The notes below the pieces were generated by a model, which did no database searches, was not told the origin of the DNA, and saw only the letters and a list, made by a program, of their open reading frames with translations. DNA of 64,000 bases, taken from contig JACVTC010000025.1 in assembly GCA_016946835.1 (NCBI GenBank), forward strand, positions 186,001 through 250,000, given 5' to 3'. The position numbers and the translations under genes were made by a program. Numbering within the stretch: position 1 is the stretch's first letter; each line of letters begins with the position of its first letter. This document shows positions 48,827 through 61,277 of the stretch, piece by piece. Source of the stretch: Neocallimastix lanati (nom. inval.). Its lineage: Eukaryota; Neocallimastigomycota; Neocallimastigomycetes; Neocallimastigales; Neocallimastigaceae.

Positions 48827-49083
48827 CATATAATAAATAATAAAATATTTTAATCATAATTTTAATCATAATTTTATTTTCTATTTAGTACATATTCTTT
48901 TAAACCATACAGCAACCCTTTCAAATAATCAATCATTTAAAATATATAAAAAACACAAAACTTGTTAAATTTTATTTCAAATTTAAATTTATCTATTTAA
49001 TTAAGAGTTTATTTAAATATATAGTAGTTATACATTTTAATTTATTTCTTAAACTTCTTTTATTTTAAAATATTTTATTTTAT

Positions 49084-49272
49084 TTAATGTCCACATCTTT
49101 TACAAGTACCATTTCCTCTCCATCCATCAGCTCCACACCAAGGACAACAGATTTCTTCCTGATCATTTTTAAAACAAACTTTTGATCGAGCATTACCACC
49201 ATAATGTCTACATTTTTTTCCAAATTTGGAATCTTGGAGGTTTTCACAAACAGAACAATATAAAAGAACCAT
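49084..49272 (-). CDS. 62-residue Cys-rich zinc-ribbon-like protein (right-arm copy)
   Basis: Identical in sequence to the protein at 44824-45012 (CSVC, CPWC and CKRC pairs). It is transcribed towards the palindrome centre, as is the other copy, so the two genes converge. If the palindrome is real the gene dose is doubled, and convergent transcripts could form double-stranded RNA. Confidence 0.75.
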   Translation of the reverse strand: MVLLYCSVCENLQDSKFGKKCRHYGGNARSKVCFKNDQEEICCPWCGADGWRGNGTCKRCGH

Positions 49273-49808
49273 TTAGAAAGCTTAAAGAGTTTTTATTCTT
49301 AATAAGATTGATTTTAAAATTGTACAGTTTTTATATATTTTATATAATTAAAATAATTATAAAGAATAATGCTTTATTTTAAATGAAAATGTCGTCTTTT
49401 TATATTTGAATTTTAAAAGAGTTTTTGAAATGATATGGAATGATTTCTGAAATAATTTGATTAGTATTTAATAAAACTAATAATAATTTATTAAATTCAT
49501 TAGCAAACATAAAATAAAATATAAAATTAATCTATTGATATAGAATGAAACTTTAAATAATAATAAATTAAGATAAATATATTAAAGTTATATAAGTATA
49601 AAATTATTAAATAGTTAAATAGTGAAAAATTATAGTAATAAAATTATAAGAAAACTTTTAAAATGTAAATGTTAAAAAATGTTAAATACTTTAGTAAAAA
49701 TAATTGTTTATAGGAAATTACTTTAAATTAGAGAATTAGTATAAACAGGAATATAAAATAGTTATTTAAGAAAATGTTACTAATTGTCTAGTAATAAGTA
49801 AAGGTTAC

Positions 49809-49953
49809 TAATTGACCTGTAAAATTAGGAATGTAGAAGAGTTTTACTAATTACCTGTAATTGACCTGTAAAATTAGGAATGTAGAAGGATTTTACTAAT
49901 TACCTGTAATTGACCTGTAAAATTAGGAATGTAGAAGAGTTTTACTAATTACC
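49809..49953. repeat. 49-bp direct repeat, three units (right arm)
   Basis: Mirror of 44143-44287. Confidence 0.9.
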
Positions 49954-51525
49954 TTTAAGAATTAGTATATTTTTATAATAAAGAATTAATAAAGTAAAAG
50001 GTTATAAAACAAATAAATTTTTATTTAATGAGTAATTATTTTCTTTTATTTTAATTTTATTTAGTATATTAGATAAAGAAGGGAAACAATATAATATTTT
50101 TTTCATTTATTTAAAGTTTAATTGGTCTATAATTAGAATTTTTTTTTAATTATGTATAAACTTATATTAATTTGTAAAAAAATCTTATTATTGAAATACT
50201 TTACATATAAAATAGTTGTTTTAACATTTTCTTAAGTGATATTTTATAAACAAGATATTTTATTTATACAACAAGATATTTTATTCATAAAATTATATTT
50301 ATATCTTTTTAATAAGCGAAGGAGTATTTTTTTATTAAACATCACTAATTAAATAATATATGTAATTAAATAAAATACTATAATACAATACAATAAAAAA
50401 TAAACTATGGAATATTTAATAATTAAGAAGTATTTAAACTTTTTAATTAAACTGTATTTTAATTAAAAATATATAATATAAGCATATGTATTTACTTTTA
50501 CTTTTAATTATATTATATATTATTATATATCAATTATAGTTTTATTATATTTCCATTCTTTACCTACTATTTATTAACAATATTCTGTTTTATATATATC
50601 CATTATAGATAATATACTTTTGTTTATTAAACATCAATATAAAACAAAAGTTTATTTTTATTATTATTATTCATTCCTGTTTTAAGGTTAAATAAAGTGT
50701 GTTTAAATTAGAGATTAAAATTTATAAATAGTTTATTATTAAAAAAAAATATTAAAAAAATATTAATTTTGATTAACAATATTATTTATTTATATATATA
50801 AATAAATAAAATAAATATATTAAATAATAAATAATGAATATTGTTAGAATATGTGAAATAAGTGAATAAATGTAAAATATATTTATAATAGAGGGTGGTG
50901 CGTTTCGGAATGTGGCTTTAAAAATATTTTACATAAATTTTCATTTCGGAATGTGGCTTATATTATTTTTTTTATAAATTTTTATTTATGAATGTAATAT
51001 TTAAAACATTAAAATAAAATGACACATATAATTTCTTTGAAAAAATAATTATTAAAAATATTTAAAATGTGATATATTTCAAAAAAAGTGATGATTTACA
51101 TTTGCCATATTCTGAAAATTGTTATTTATTTATTAATTTATTCATTTATTTATTTAATAATAATATTTAATAATATTTTTTTTTTATACTATTTTTTAAC
51201 TATAAAGTTTGTTTATTATATGGAAATATAATAATTTACATTAATTTAAAATTTTCTAAAAATTATAATAAAATTCATGTTAACATATATATATACTATT
51301 TCATTTACTTTATTATATAATTTATTTGTTGCTAAATTCAGTTTTTATATTAATTTCATATCAATATCTTATTTTATTTTATCATATAATATATTATTAT
51401 TTCACTGCATATTTATTTATTTTATATTATTTATTTTATTTCGATTGATACTTTCAATTTATTATAATTCACATATTTATTTTATTTATTTTATTTTATT
51501 AGTACTTGTATTTTTATTATAATTC

Positions 51526-51705
51526 AAATATTTATTTTATTTTATTTTATTTTATTTTATTTTATTTTATTTTATTTTATTTTATTTTATTTTATTTTAT
51601 TTTATTTTATTTTATTTTATTTTATTTTATTTTATTTTATTTTATTTTATTTTATTTTATTTTATTTTATTTTATTTTATTTTATTTTATTTTATTTTAT
51701 TTTAT
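51526..51705. repeat. TTTTA microsatellite, about 36 units
   Basis: A long uninterrupted run at the outer end of the right arm, much longer than the AAAAT run at the left arm's end. The palindrome's homology ends here. Confidence 0.95.
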
Positions 51706-52547
51706 ATTTTTTAATAAAACATATTATTTTATTTAAATTTAAACTATAAATTATATCAAAATCTTAACAACTATTAAGATTAATTAATAAATAAATAAGA
51801 ATAAAATACTAAAGTATAAAAATATATAATAAGGAAATTAAATATGTATAAATAACTAAATTATTTAAAATAATGTATTCATTGTATTTGTTTAATATTG
51901 TAATAGTAAACAATTAGATATTTTATTATAAATAATTAAAATTATATTTATTATTATTTTATATTTTTATTATAAAATTTTTATTATACTTTATTATATT
52001 TTTATTATTATCTTATATTAAATATTATATTAAAATTATATTTTATTATATTTTATTATTATGAAATTATTATATTTTTTGTTATTATAATTTCATTATA
52101 TTTTATATTTTTATTTTTACTCCAATCAAATAAATTTTTTAAAAATATAAAAAGAACAAATTAAAACAATACTTTAGTTCTTCCTCTTCTTTCAACTTTA
52201 TTTTTATATTTTTCTTTTAATTTTTCGAGAATGAAATAGTAAATATCTAATATTAGTATTAATAAATAAATAAATAATTAAATAAAATTAAATTGTTCTC
52301 TAGTTAAATTGATTAGTTTTGTTTTTGTGTTTTATTATAGTTAAGAATAAAAATAATTTTGGTTAGTTTAAATATTTAGTATGCTAGGTAATTTAGTTTT
52401 AATGTAGAGATAAATTTTATTAAAATATTTATTTAAGTTATTTATATTAGAATAGTTAAAATAATATTTATTTTGTTAGTGAAAAATTAGATTTTTAATT
52501 ATTAGAATATATTATTTTTTTTAAATAATCTTCAATTCTGTACCATT
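51706..52547. other. AT-rich spacer
   Basis: About 840 bp between the palindrome and the solo LTR. Simple-sequence A/T tracts; no gene or repeat recognised. Confidence 0.5.
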
Positions 52548-52552
52548 ATAGA

Positions 52553-53430
52553 TGCAAGAATCTATAATTATTTGCTAACAAATAATTATATTTTCTTAGT
52601 TAAGTTATTATAACTATAATTACATATAATATTTATTCATTAAATTCATTTAATTTAATTTTAAATATTAATTAATTTAACAAAATTTATTTAATTAATT
52701 TTAAATAATACATTTACAATATATTAGTTTCTCTACTGTAACTAATGTATTCTGTATTTTATTTTATAATGTATTTTGTATTTTATAATGTATTCTGTAT
52801 TATATAATGTATTCTGTATTTTATTAACTATTTAATTTTATATTTTTATATAAGGATAAATTATATGATCGAAATATCTTTTATTATTCTTTTATTTTCG
52901 ATCATTAGATTAGATTGGAAAATCGGTTAATTAAGATTTTTTCTAATTACTTTTTAGAAGTAATCGGTTTTACTTAATTAATGCGATGATCGATATGGAT
53001 AGAATATCGATCGAAAACTTATTTAGGTTTTTCTATCTAATCTTTTCCTAGATAAGAGATTTATTAAGATTAGAAAACCCTTTCTTATTTAACCTTATTT
53101 TCATAAAAAAATATATATAAGGCTCTTGAGTTCTCTTTGAGAAATCAAGTGTTATTATTATAAAAACATAGTTATAATAGTAACAATTTTATATTTTTAA
53201 CATTAATAAATTAATAAAATATTTTATTCAAAAAAAATATTATTAAAATCAAATTTATACATATAATTCTTCTTTTGCTTCTTGTGTTATTATTATAATT
53301 AATTTTATAATAAACTCTTTAGGTAAAAAATTTAATTTAATTTATTTTCTATTTTCTCAACTTAATGAATAAGTCGTTAAGTTGTAGTTAATAATTCTAT
53401 TTTGAGCTAGTTCTTAATAGAATTATTACA
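52553..53430 (+). repeat. family-B solo LTR with 5-bp target duplication
   Basis: 878 bp beginning TGCAAGAATCTATAATT and ending AATTATTACA, flanked by ATAGA at 52548-52552 and 53431-53435. It is clearly related to 10425-11385 and in the same orientation, but differs by indels and many substitutions. It has four diverged copies of an ATAATGTATTCTGTATTTT-type unit around 52745-52825. No internal region remains. Confidence 0.85.
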
Positions 53431-53573
53431 ATAGAAGATACACAGTAACTCTAATCCTATCAAATGATAGTTCTATGGTTACGTATGTTGAAATTATAAC
53501 TGAATTGAAATCTCAATTTCAGTTATTTACATTTCAATAGTTAAAAATATTATTTATTTAATTATAAATAATA

Positions 53574-53777
53574 TGTTAAAATATATTTACTATATTTCAT
53601 TTTATATTAACCAATCAATTAGTTTAATAAATAATATTCATGTATAAAAGCTTTCTAAATGAATATGTTTTTCTTTAGTTCTATTTTTATAAAAAATATA
53701 TTAATAAATAATAAAATATCTATAATATAAATAAATTAAACTATTATTTAATTATATAAACATTAATGTGTCTAAAA
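53574..53777 (+). repeat. 5' LTR of the copia element
   Basis: 204 bp, starting TGTTAAAATATATTTAC and ending AATGTGTCTAAAA. It lacks the usual terminal CA, but the target duplication fixes the end. Confidence 0.9.
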
Positions 53778-54008
53778 GATTAAGAGTCTCAATCTACTAA
53801 TTGAGTTTGAATTAAAATAAAGTTAAGTTATAATATAAATTAAATTTTTCTATTTTTAAATTTCAATAAAACCAAAGAACTAATAAATTATTATTTTTAT
53901 TATTTATTGTATTTTATTTATTACCGAATCAAATCCATAAGAAATAAAGATATTTTTTTTTAATCAACAATAAATAAAATTATAGTTAAATTGTTAAATA
54001 ATAAAATT

Positions 54009-54178
54009 AATATCATCAAGATGAAAAATTTATTGTCAACTGATGATATTAATATTAAAATATAATAAAAATGATATCATCAAGATGAAAAATTTATTGT
54101 CAACTGATGATATTAATATTAAAAATAAAATAAACACAGTATCATCAAGATGAGAAATAAATAGTCAACTGATGGTAT
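54009..54178 (+). other. three copies of a conserved hairpin in the copia leader
   Basis: Each copy has ATATCATCA, then AGATG...GTCAAC, then TGATGATAT, so the ends pair (54009-54018 with 54041-54050; 54074-54082 with 54105-54113; 54139-54147 with 54170-54178). The third copy differs at one base in each stem arm, and both changes turn an A-U pair into a G-U pair, keeping the stem. The hairpins lie between the 5' LTR and gag, where packaging, dimerisation or translation signals are found in retroelements. A role in any of these is inference. Confidence 0.75.
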
Positions 54179-54675
54179 TTAGATAAATTTGAAACTAAAA
54201 TATTATTAATATAAAAAAATATAAATAAATTAAAATAATAATAAAAAACTAATTATATGTATTAAATAAAATTTTGAATAAATCACATTATATAATATAT
54301 CAAATATATTAAAATGAAATTATAAAACTAATCAATGAATAAAAAATAAAAAATCTAATCAAATAATAATCACCTTTTATTTAATCAAAATTAATAATAA
54401 ATTAAATAATATAAATGCCTTATTTATTAAAGTTTGGTATTACAATACTAAATGAGATAAAAATAGTAACAAATTAATGAAATCAAATTTAAGTAAAAAT
54501 TAAAATGAGAATTTTTAATATAACAAATTAATACTAATAAATTAATAAAAATTAACAGAATTAAATATTATAATATTTTTTAAAACTACTAAAATATTTT
54601 TATTAATTGAGATTTAAAAAATATATAATTAATTTAAAACAATAATAAAAATTTTAAATTTCAAAAGTACTCGAA

Positions 54676-55600
54676 ATGGCTGTAAGAAGAAGAAACCAAG
54701 AACAAGTTATCAACCTCACCGGAGAAGATATTACACATAACGGAATAACCTTTAATTATTCCGAAAATTTCAACCAAATTACTGAACTAAATACAGAAAA
54801 CTACCCTGGTTGGAGAAGAAAAATTCTGTATTTGCTAACAATAAATAAATTAACCAAATATGTCCTTCATCCAATTGTAAAGAAGTTAAGAAAGAGAGAT
54901 ATAAGAGAAGAATTAACAGATTACCCGGAGGATCAATTTGATAGTTCGTTAGTTTATGAAAAGAACACTAAAAACATTGATATAACTAACGACATCACGG
55001 CCAAATGGATTATCATAAATGGGCTTGGAGAACAAACACAAAAACTAATAAATGGAAATGAAAAGACCGCTTTTCAAATTTGGAACATCTTCCAAGAATC
55101 GTTTACCAAAAGCAAGGAAAGAAGAAAAATCGAAATCCAAAACAAAATTGAAACAATGAAGTTTGACACCAAGACCGATATAAATATATTCATTGCCAAT
55201 TTGCAAAATTTAATAGACGAACTTGAGAAAATTGACAATGACCTTAGTATAAATACAAAAATCGGCATTCTAAATAGATGCTTACCTGAAGATCTAAGGT
55301 GGATAAACGTCTTTCAACATAAGAGTTGGGAATTATGCTGCTCCTATGTTAAGGAAATCATCCCTAATATCGTTTTATCTAATTTAAAAGAAAAAAATTC
55401 AATTCAGGAAAACAACAATAATGTTCTCTTCAATGCTGAAACAAGAAAGAGCAAGAATTATCGAAACAATAATAGAACTAAAGGTAAAAGAAAAAGTCTC
55501 AAAAGGAATAGTGGAAGATGTAACTATTGTGGAAGAAGAGGACATTACTTCTATGAATGTAAATTCAGAAAAAATAATTTATATAAAAATCAAAACAAAA
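54676..55600 (+). other. copia gag region
   Basis: Capsid-type gag (NYPGWRRKILYLLTINKLTK, FQIWNIFQESFTKSKERRK, LQNLIDELEKIDNDLSINTK) ending in a CCHC zinc knuckle at about 55519-55560 (CNYCGRRGHYFYEC). The start is an ATG after about 900 bp of leader. Confidence 0.9.
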
Positions 55601-55799
55601 ATAAATTCAATAAAAGAACTAAAAACAAAAGAAAATTTCAAAACGATATTAATTATGTGAACACTAATGATGCCTCTTCAAGTAATTATGACACAATATA
55701 CGCAGATGCCTTTACTAAAGATTATAATACAGAAAATAATATTGAATTAAATTACTGTAACGTTGAAAAAGAATTTTTAAATGAAGATAGTGACAAAAA

Positions 55800-56860
55800 C
55801 TTTCTTTCATGTTGGATTTTGGACTCCGGTGCTTCAATCAATATCACAAGCAATCTTAATCTTCTAATAGACATAAAAAAATGTAATGAAGAAATTAATC
55901 TAGCTAATGGACAAATAATTACAGCTGTCCATAAAGGAAAATTTAAGGGGTATGTAAACAACAATGAAATAATACTTAATGAGGTATACTACTCTCCAGC
56001 CATCAATAAAAATTTAATATCCATATGCAAATTACTAAAAGAAAATTATAAAATTGTTTTTAATAATTCAAATAATAAATCATATGCAATCATTTACGAT
56101 AGCAATGATAAAAGAATAATTAACATCACTGCAACCAAGACTAATACATTTAAAATTTGGTTTTCCAATAATAAAATAAATCTCAATAATAATAACAATC
56201 AACATAATAATTTAGAAATAAATTTTACTACACCAAATGCAGCAAAGAGATTATATTTATGGAATAGAAGATTATGTCATTTTGATATTAGCCATATTAA
56301 AAATAAATTATTAAAACTTAATACACCAGTTAATCAATGCCCAATTTGTATGAATTCAAAACTTAAAAATAAACCATATAAGCAAGCAATAAATAAGTCG
56401 AAACATATATTTGAATTACTTCACATGGACTTGGTTGGTCCTCTTCCTGAATCACTTTATGGTAACAAATATCTTTTTACAATCCTCGATGACTATTCAC
56501 GCTATGGATGGACTTTGTTTTTAAAATCTAAAAGTGACACCTTTAACTCATTTTACAATTGTTTTTAAGTATTAAAAATAAGTATAATACTAGAATTATA
56601 TATATTCGAACGGATAATGGTACAGAATTTTGCAATAATAATTTTAATTTATTCTTTAAATCTTATGGTATCAAACATCAGCTAACTGTACCATATAACC
56701 CACAACAAAATGGAAGGGTGGAACGATTCAATGGCACCCTAATTAATTCCGCCAAAGCTATGCTGAATGACTCTAAACTTAGTCACCAATTTTGGGAAGA
56801 TGCTACCTCTACTGCTAATTATATACATAATCGCATTCCACACAAAGGAATAAATATGAA
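55800..56860 (+). other. copia protease and integrase domains
   Basis: Protease active site in CWILDSGASINIT near 55810. The pre-integrase zinc region is near 56250-56400 (LWNRRLCHFDISHIKNKLL, then CPICMNSKLKNKP). The integrase core is near 56420-56860 (HMDLVGPLPESLYGNKY, RTDNGTEFCN, PQQNGRVERFNGTL). Confidence 0.9.
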
Positions 56861-57399
56861 AATACCTTATGAAATAATTAACAAAACAAAGGTCAACTAT
56901 TCAAATATTAAAGTATTTGGATGCAAAGTTTATTTCTTTATTCCTAAAGTCTTTAGATCTAAATTCGATAACAATACTAAACCAGGGATTTTTCTAGGAT
57001 ACTCTGAAAATCCATCAGCTTACAAAATTTTAGATATTACTACTAATAAAATAATCCTATCTAGATCTGTTGCTTTTTTTCGAATCGAATCCTGGAAACA
57101 GTTATCTTAAAGAATGCTCACCTGAATTTTCCAATTTTATTCCGGATCACGAAATCAGGGGAGATAATACATATAATACATACTATAATAAAAATACATA
57201 CGATACCAATACATATAACATTAATCATAATATTCAACAAAGATTAAATAAAATTGATTATCCAGGTTCTAATGAATTTTTTAATTCAGAAAACATCCTA
57301 AGTAATTCACCAATATTAAATAATAGCAATATACAAAATATATACGAAGATATAATCAATAAAAATAATTCTAAGAATAAAAGAAAATATAACAAAAAA

Positions 57400-57790
57400 C
57401 AAAGAAATAATAATTACAGTAACAATAATAGTAACAATAACAATGAAAATATCAATAATAATAACCATAACAATAATTTCATTAATAATAATACAAATAA
57501 TAATAATAATATAAACAATAATAATATTAATAATAATGACATAACCAATAATAATTTTATCAATAATAATAATATAAATAATAATAATAATAATACAAAT
57601 AATAGTAATAATAATAATACAAATAATAGTAATAATAAAATTAGAATTAATAATAATAATATTGAAAATAATAATAATAGCCAAAATAGAGAAGATAATA
57701 ATAATAAAATAAATGATAATACAGCCAATAAAACAATCAATAACAATAATAATATTGAAAGCAGCAGAGTAAATGACAACACAATTATCA
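57400..57790 (+). other. poly-Asn linker of the copia polyprotein
   Basis: About 130 residues, mostly Asn with Ile, Ser and Thr, between integrase and reverse transcriptase. It is encoded by AAT-rich codons, so the minus strand gives false Ile/Leu-rich frames. The same kind of linker appears to be the chromovirus landing site at 30594/37315. Confidence 0.85.
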
Positions 57791-57989
57791 ATAAAAATTA
57801 TATTCAACGTAATGGAAACGAAATTATAAATACCTTATTGACTAATAACAATTCATTTAAATTAAATAATATCGAGACCAATAATAAAAAAAGAACTATG
57901 AATATTATAAATGAAAGTAATAACAAAAGAAGAAAGACAACAAATACCTTAAGAGAACTAGAAAATTATAAAGACATTCAAAATTTAAT

Positions 57990-59440
57990 CGATAGAAAAG
58001 AGTGGATTAATGCAGTAAATGAAGAATTAAGCAATATGAAAAACTTAAATGTATTTAATACAATTAAATATATACCCAAAAATGCCAATGTAATTTCCTC
58101 ACGATGGATTTTCAAATATAAAAGAAATGCGAATGGCGAGATAACAAAAAGAAAGGCAAGATTGGTAACACGAGGTTTTACCCAAGAATTTGGAATAGAC
58201 TTTCATGATACTTTTGCACCAACGTTAAAACACGACTCTATCAGAATTTTAACTTCAATTGCTGCCCAAAATAATTTTAATATAGAACAAATCGATATAA
58301 ACGCTGCTTATCTTAATGCCAAGTTAAGTGAAAATATTTATATGAAACCTCCAGAAGGTCATCCAGATTTTAATAGAAAATACTGGAAATTAAACAAGGC
58401 TATATATGGTCTGAAACAAAGCGGACGAGAATGGAATAAAGAAATTAATAAATTCTTAACTAAAATAGGACTTAGAAGAATGGTAAGTGAACCATGTATA
58501 TATGTAAAAAATGGTAAAAATAAAAACATTTTATGTATCGTCGGTATTTATGTTGACGATATTTTAATCGCTGGAAAAGAGAATGAAATTAAAATTATAA
58601 AAGAATATTTCAAAAGAAAATATAAAATAAAAGAAATTGGAGACGTGGATTTCGTTATCGGAATAAAATTTGTTAAACACAAAAATGGATATTTTATACA
58701 TCAAAAAAGATACATTATAGAGATTTTAGAAAAATTCAATATGAATAATGAAAAACCCTTAAGGAATACAAAACCAATTACGGACGACAAACTTAGAAAT
58801 ATAAAATTTAATCAAACTACCTACCGAAGTGCAATAAGAAATTTACTCTACATTGCTATATGCACCAGACCTGATATTCTATTTTCGGTAAGTAAAGCAG
58901 CACGAAAATCAAATAATCCGAATATGGAAGACTGGAACAATGTCGTACGAATACTAAGATATCTTAAAGGAACAACGAATTACGGGATAAACTATACAAG
59001 GAAACTAGGAATAGAAGCCTTTGTTGATGCCGACTTTGCAGGAGATACTGAAACCAGAAGATCAACAACAGGTTTTTTAGTAACCATGGGCAACGCACCA
59101 ACTAGCTGGTGTTCCAAGCTACAACACTGTGTGTCAACATCTACTGCAGAATCGGAGTATTATAGTCTGAGTGAATGTGGCAAGCACTGCATTTGGTATT
59201 TAAACTTAATGAAAGAATTATATTATAATATTAAATGTATTAAAATAAAAATAGATAACAAAGCTGCCATATTCAATAGCAAAAATCAATCCATTAATCC
59301 GAAGACAAAACATATTGATATAAGAATTCATTATATTAGAGAAATAATAAATAAAAATTTTATAAAATTAGAATATATTCAATCTCAAAATAATTTGGCC
59401 GACGGATTCACTAAATATCTGAATAACACTCTTATGGAAA
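57990..59440 (+). other. copia reverse transcriptase and RNase H domains
   Basis: Reverse transcriptase: ARLVTRGFTQEFGIDFHDTF, IDINAAYLNAKLSENIYMK, the catalytic YVDD near 58549, and YIAICTRPDILFSVSKAARK. RNase H: VDADFAGDTETRRSTTGF near 59020, STSTAESEYYSLSE near 59140, HIDIRIHYIREII near 59310. Confidence 0.95.
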
Positions 59441-59540
59441 AATTCAGAAATTCTTTATTATATAAAATTGAGGATTTAAAATTTTAATTCTAAAAAATAT
59501 AGTTAAAATTAAACAAATGTAACATTGAAACGAAGTTACA

Positions 59541-59552
59541 TTTGAGGAGGAG
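59541..59552 (+). other. polypurine tract of the copia element
   Basis: TTTGAGGAGGAG immediately before the 3' LTR. In this family the tract primes plus-strand DNA synthesis. Confidence 0.8.
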
Positions 59553-59756
59553 TGTTAAAATATATTTACTATATTTCATTTTATATTAACCAATCAATTA
59601 GTTTAATAAATAATATTCATGTATAAAAGCTTTCTAAATGAATATGTTTTTCTTTAGTTCTATTTTTATAAAAAATATATTAATAAATAATAAAATATCT
59701 ATAATATAAATAAATTAAACTATTATTTAATTATATAAACATTAATGTGTCTAAAA
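59553..59756 (+). repeat. 3' LTR of the copia element
   Basis: 204 bp, identical by eye to 53574-53777. Confidence 0.9.
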
Positions 59757-59783
59757 TAATATATATATTTAAATAATTAATAA

Positions 59784-59868
59784 TTAATATAAATCCTTAT
59801 TTAATATTTAAAGAATTATCTTAGGCCTAATAATTCTGAAAATATTATTAAATAAGATTTATATTAAT
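59784..59868. repeat. 85-bp imperfect fold-back centred on TTAGGCCTAA
   Basis: ATTAATATAAATC on the left pairs with GATTTATATTAAT on the right, and AGAATTAT with ATAATTCT around the central palindrome. Small bulges interrupt the stem. It may be a miniature fold-back element. A TGACGTCA palindrome follows at about 59888. Confidence 0.5.
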
Positions 59869-60104
59869 AATTTCAATTATCTACATATGACGTCACATGT
59901 ATTTATTTATATTATCTTTATATATATGTTTACATCATATATATTAACTACTATTTTTAATTATTCAAATTAATTATATAATTACAAATTAAATTTATTT
60001 AATTATATTAAATATCATATCGATATTGTTATTATTTTAATATTTTATTAATATTAATTTTATTATATTATTAATATCTATAATTAATTACTATTATTAT
60101 GTAA

Positions 60105-60158
60105 CTTACAAAGTATAAAAAAACGATTTAAAAATCTATCTTTTATACTCTTTGTAAG
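60105..60158. repeat. hairpin with 16-bp stem
   Basis: CTTACAAAGTATAAAA at 60105-60120 pairs with 60141-60158, with a two-base bulge. Loop of about 20 bases. No gene attached. Confidence 0.5.
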
Positions 60159-60494
60159 GTTATTGTGTTTACAATAATTATATACTAATAATTCAGCTTT
60201 TATTAAAATTAATAAATATTTTTATAAATTTTCAAAAGAAATTATTGCTTAGAGTTACTATGTGTCTGTTACAGATTTTTGTGGTACGAGACCAAGCGAA
60301 ATTTATAAAATTAACATAGTCTTAGCGTAGAAAATAAATATTAATTATTATAAATGTAATACAAAGTTGTACAAAAATTTAATGTATTAAATTTTTAATA
60401 TATATAGAAATTAGAAATAATTTAATTTAAAAAAAGAGGTTAAATAATTTAACTAAAATAAAAAAATAAATAAAAAAATTTTGAGATTTAGTGA

Positions 60495-60520
60495 GATCTC
60501 AATTTACGGAAATTGAGATC
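60495..60520. repeat. perfect 11-bp hairpin with ACGG loop
   Basis: GATCTCAATTT at 60495-60505 pairs with 60510-60520 across a four-base loop. It lies in A/T spacer that has no gene from 59870 to 61270. Confidence 0.5.
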
Positions 60521-61277
60521 AAAAAAATTGAAATTTAAAATTATATAATAAACAAAGATCAAATAAAATAAAATAAAATATAAGAGAAAAATTAAATATT
60601 ATAATAATAATAAAATTTTGAGTATTAATTGGAATATTAGTATATTTACCTTGAAATAGCTAGAAATTCGATGTAATGGACCATTTTGTGATGCAAAATG
60701 AATAGAAATAATAAATAATTTATATTTTAAGATAATTTTTATAATATTAATAGTTTAAATTATGTTTATAGTAAAATTAATTAATAATTATTTTTATAAT
60801 TTTAATTATTATTAAATATTTTAATTGATTTTGATGTAATTATTTCATATAACTTAGTATTAATTTTTATATAAACAAATATTATTAATTAAAGTTGTGT
60901 AGAAAACTAAGAAAAGTATTTAAAATAGGAAAAGATAAATTAGGATGTTAAGAAATTATTGAAATTGTTAGTAATGATTAATTAGTTTATATTATTATTA
61001 TTAGTTATTATTAGTTTTAAGTAGTTTCTAGTATTAGTTTAGTATTAAGTAATGTATAGTTATAAATTGAAGCAATTATAAAATCATTTCTTTCGTTATA
61101 AAATTTTATGTAAAAAGTTAATAAAAATTATTTTATGTTTATAAATTTAATAAAAAATAAAAATAAATAAAATAATAAATAAAAAGAAATTATAATTATT
61201 ATAATATAATATTCTTGGAATAATTCTCTTTTGCATAAACGTCCAACTAACATATATGATATTTAATAAAATATCGT

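Larger units (their letters stand above)
47070..51541 (-). repeat. right arm of a 9-kb palindrome
   Basis: Reverse complement of 42555-47030. It carries the LINE fragment, the Hsp40 exon fragment, the microsatellites, the Cys-rich gene, the 49-bp triple repeat and a copy of the MULE right end (50889-50957). It does not carry the MULE transposase. Confidence 0.95.
53574..59756 (+). mobile_element. young Ty1/copia retrotransposon with both LTRs
   Basis: A 6.2-kb element with 204-bp LTRs and the target duplication TAATA (53569-53573 and 59757-59761). Order is gag with zinc knuckle, protease, integrase, reverse transcriptase, RNase H: integrase before reverse transcriptase defines the Ty1/copia branch. 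The LTRs look identical by eye, so the insertion is very recent. The coding part is broken, with about two breaks. It sits about 140 bp right of the family-B solo LTR. Older relatives are at 21950-23450 and 29480-37550. Confidence 0.95.

Noticed and set aside
51506-51736. Open frame of repeated ILFYF residues
   Set aside because: Translation of the TTTTA microsatellite only.
57316-57807. Ile/Leu-rich minus-strand open frames that look like membrane proteins
   Set aside because: They are the reverse of the copia poly-Asn linker (AAT codons read as ATT); no independent support.
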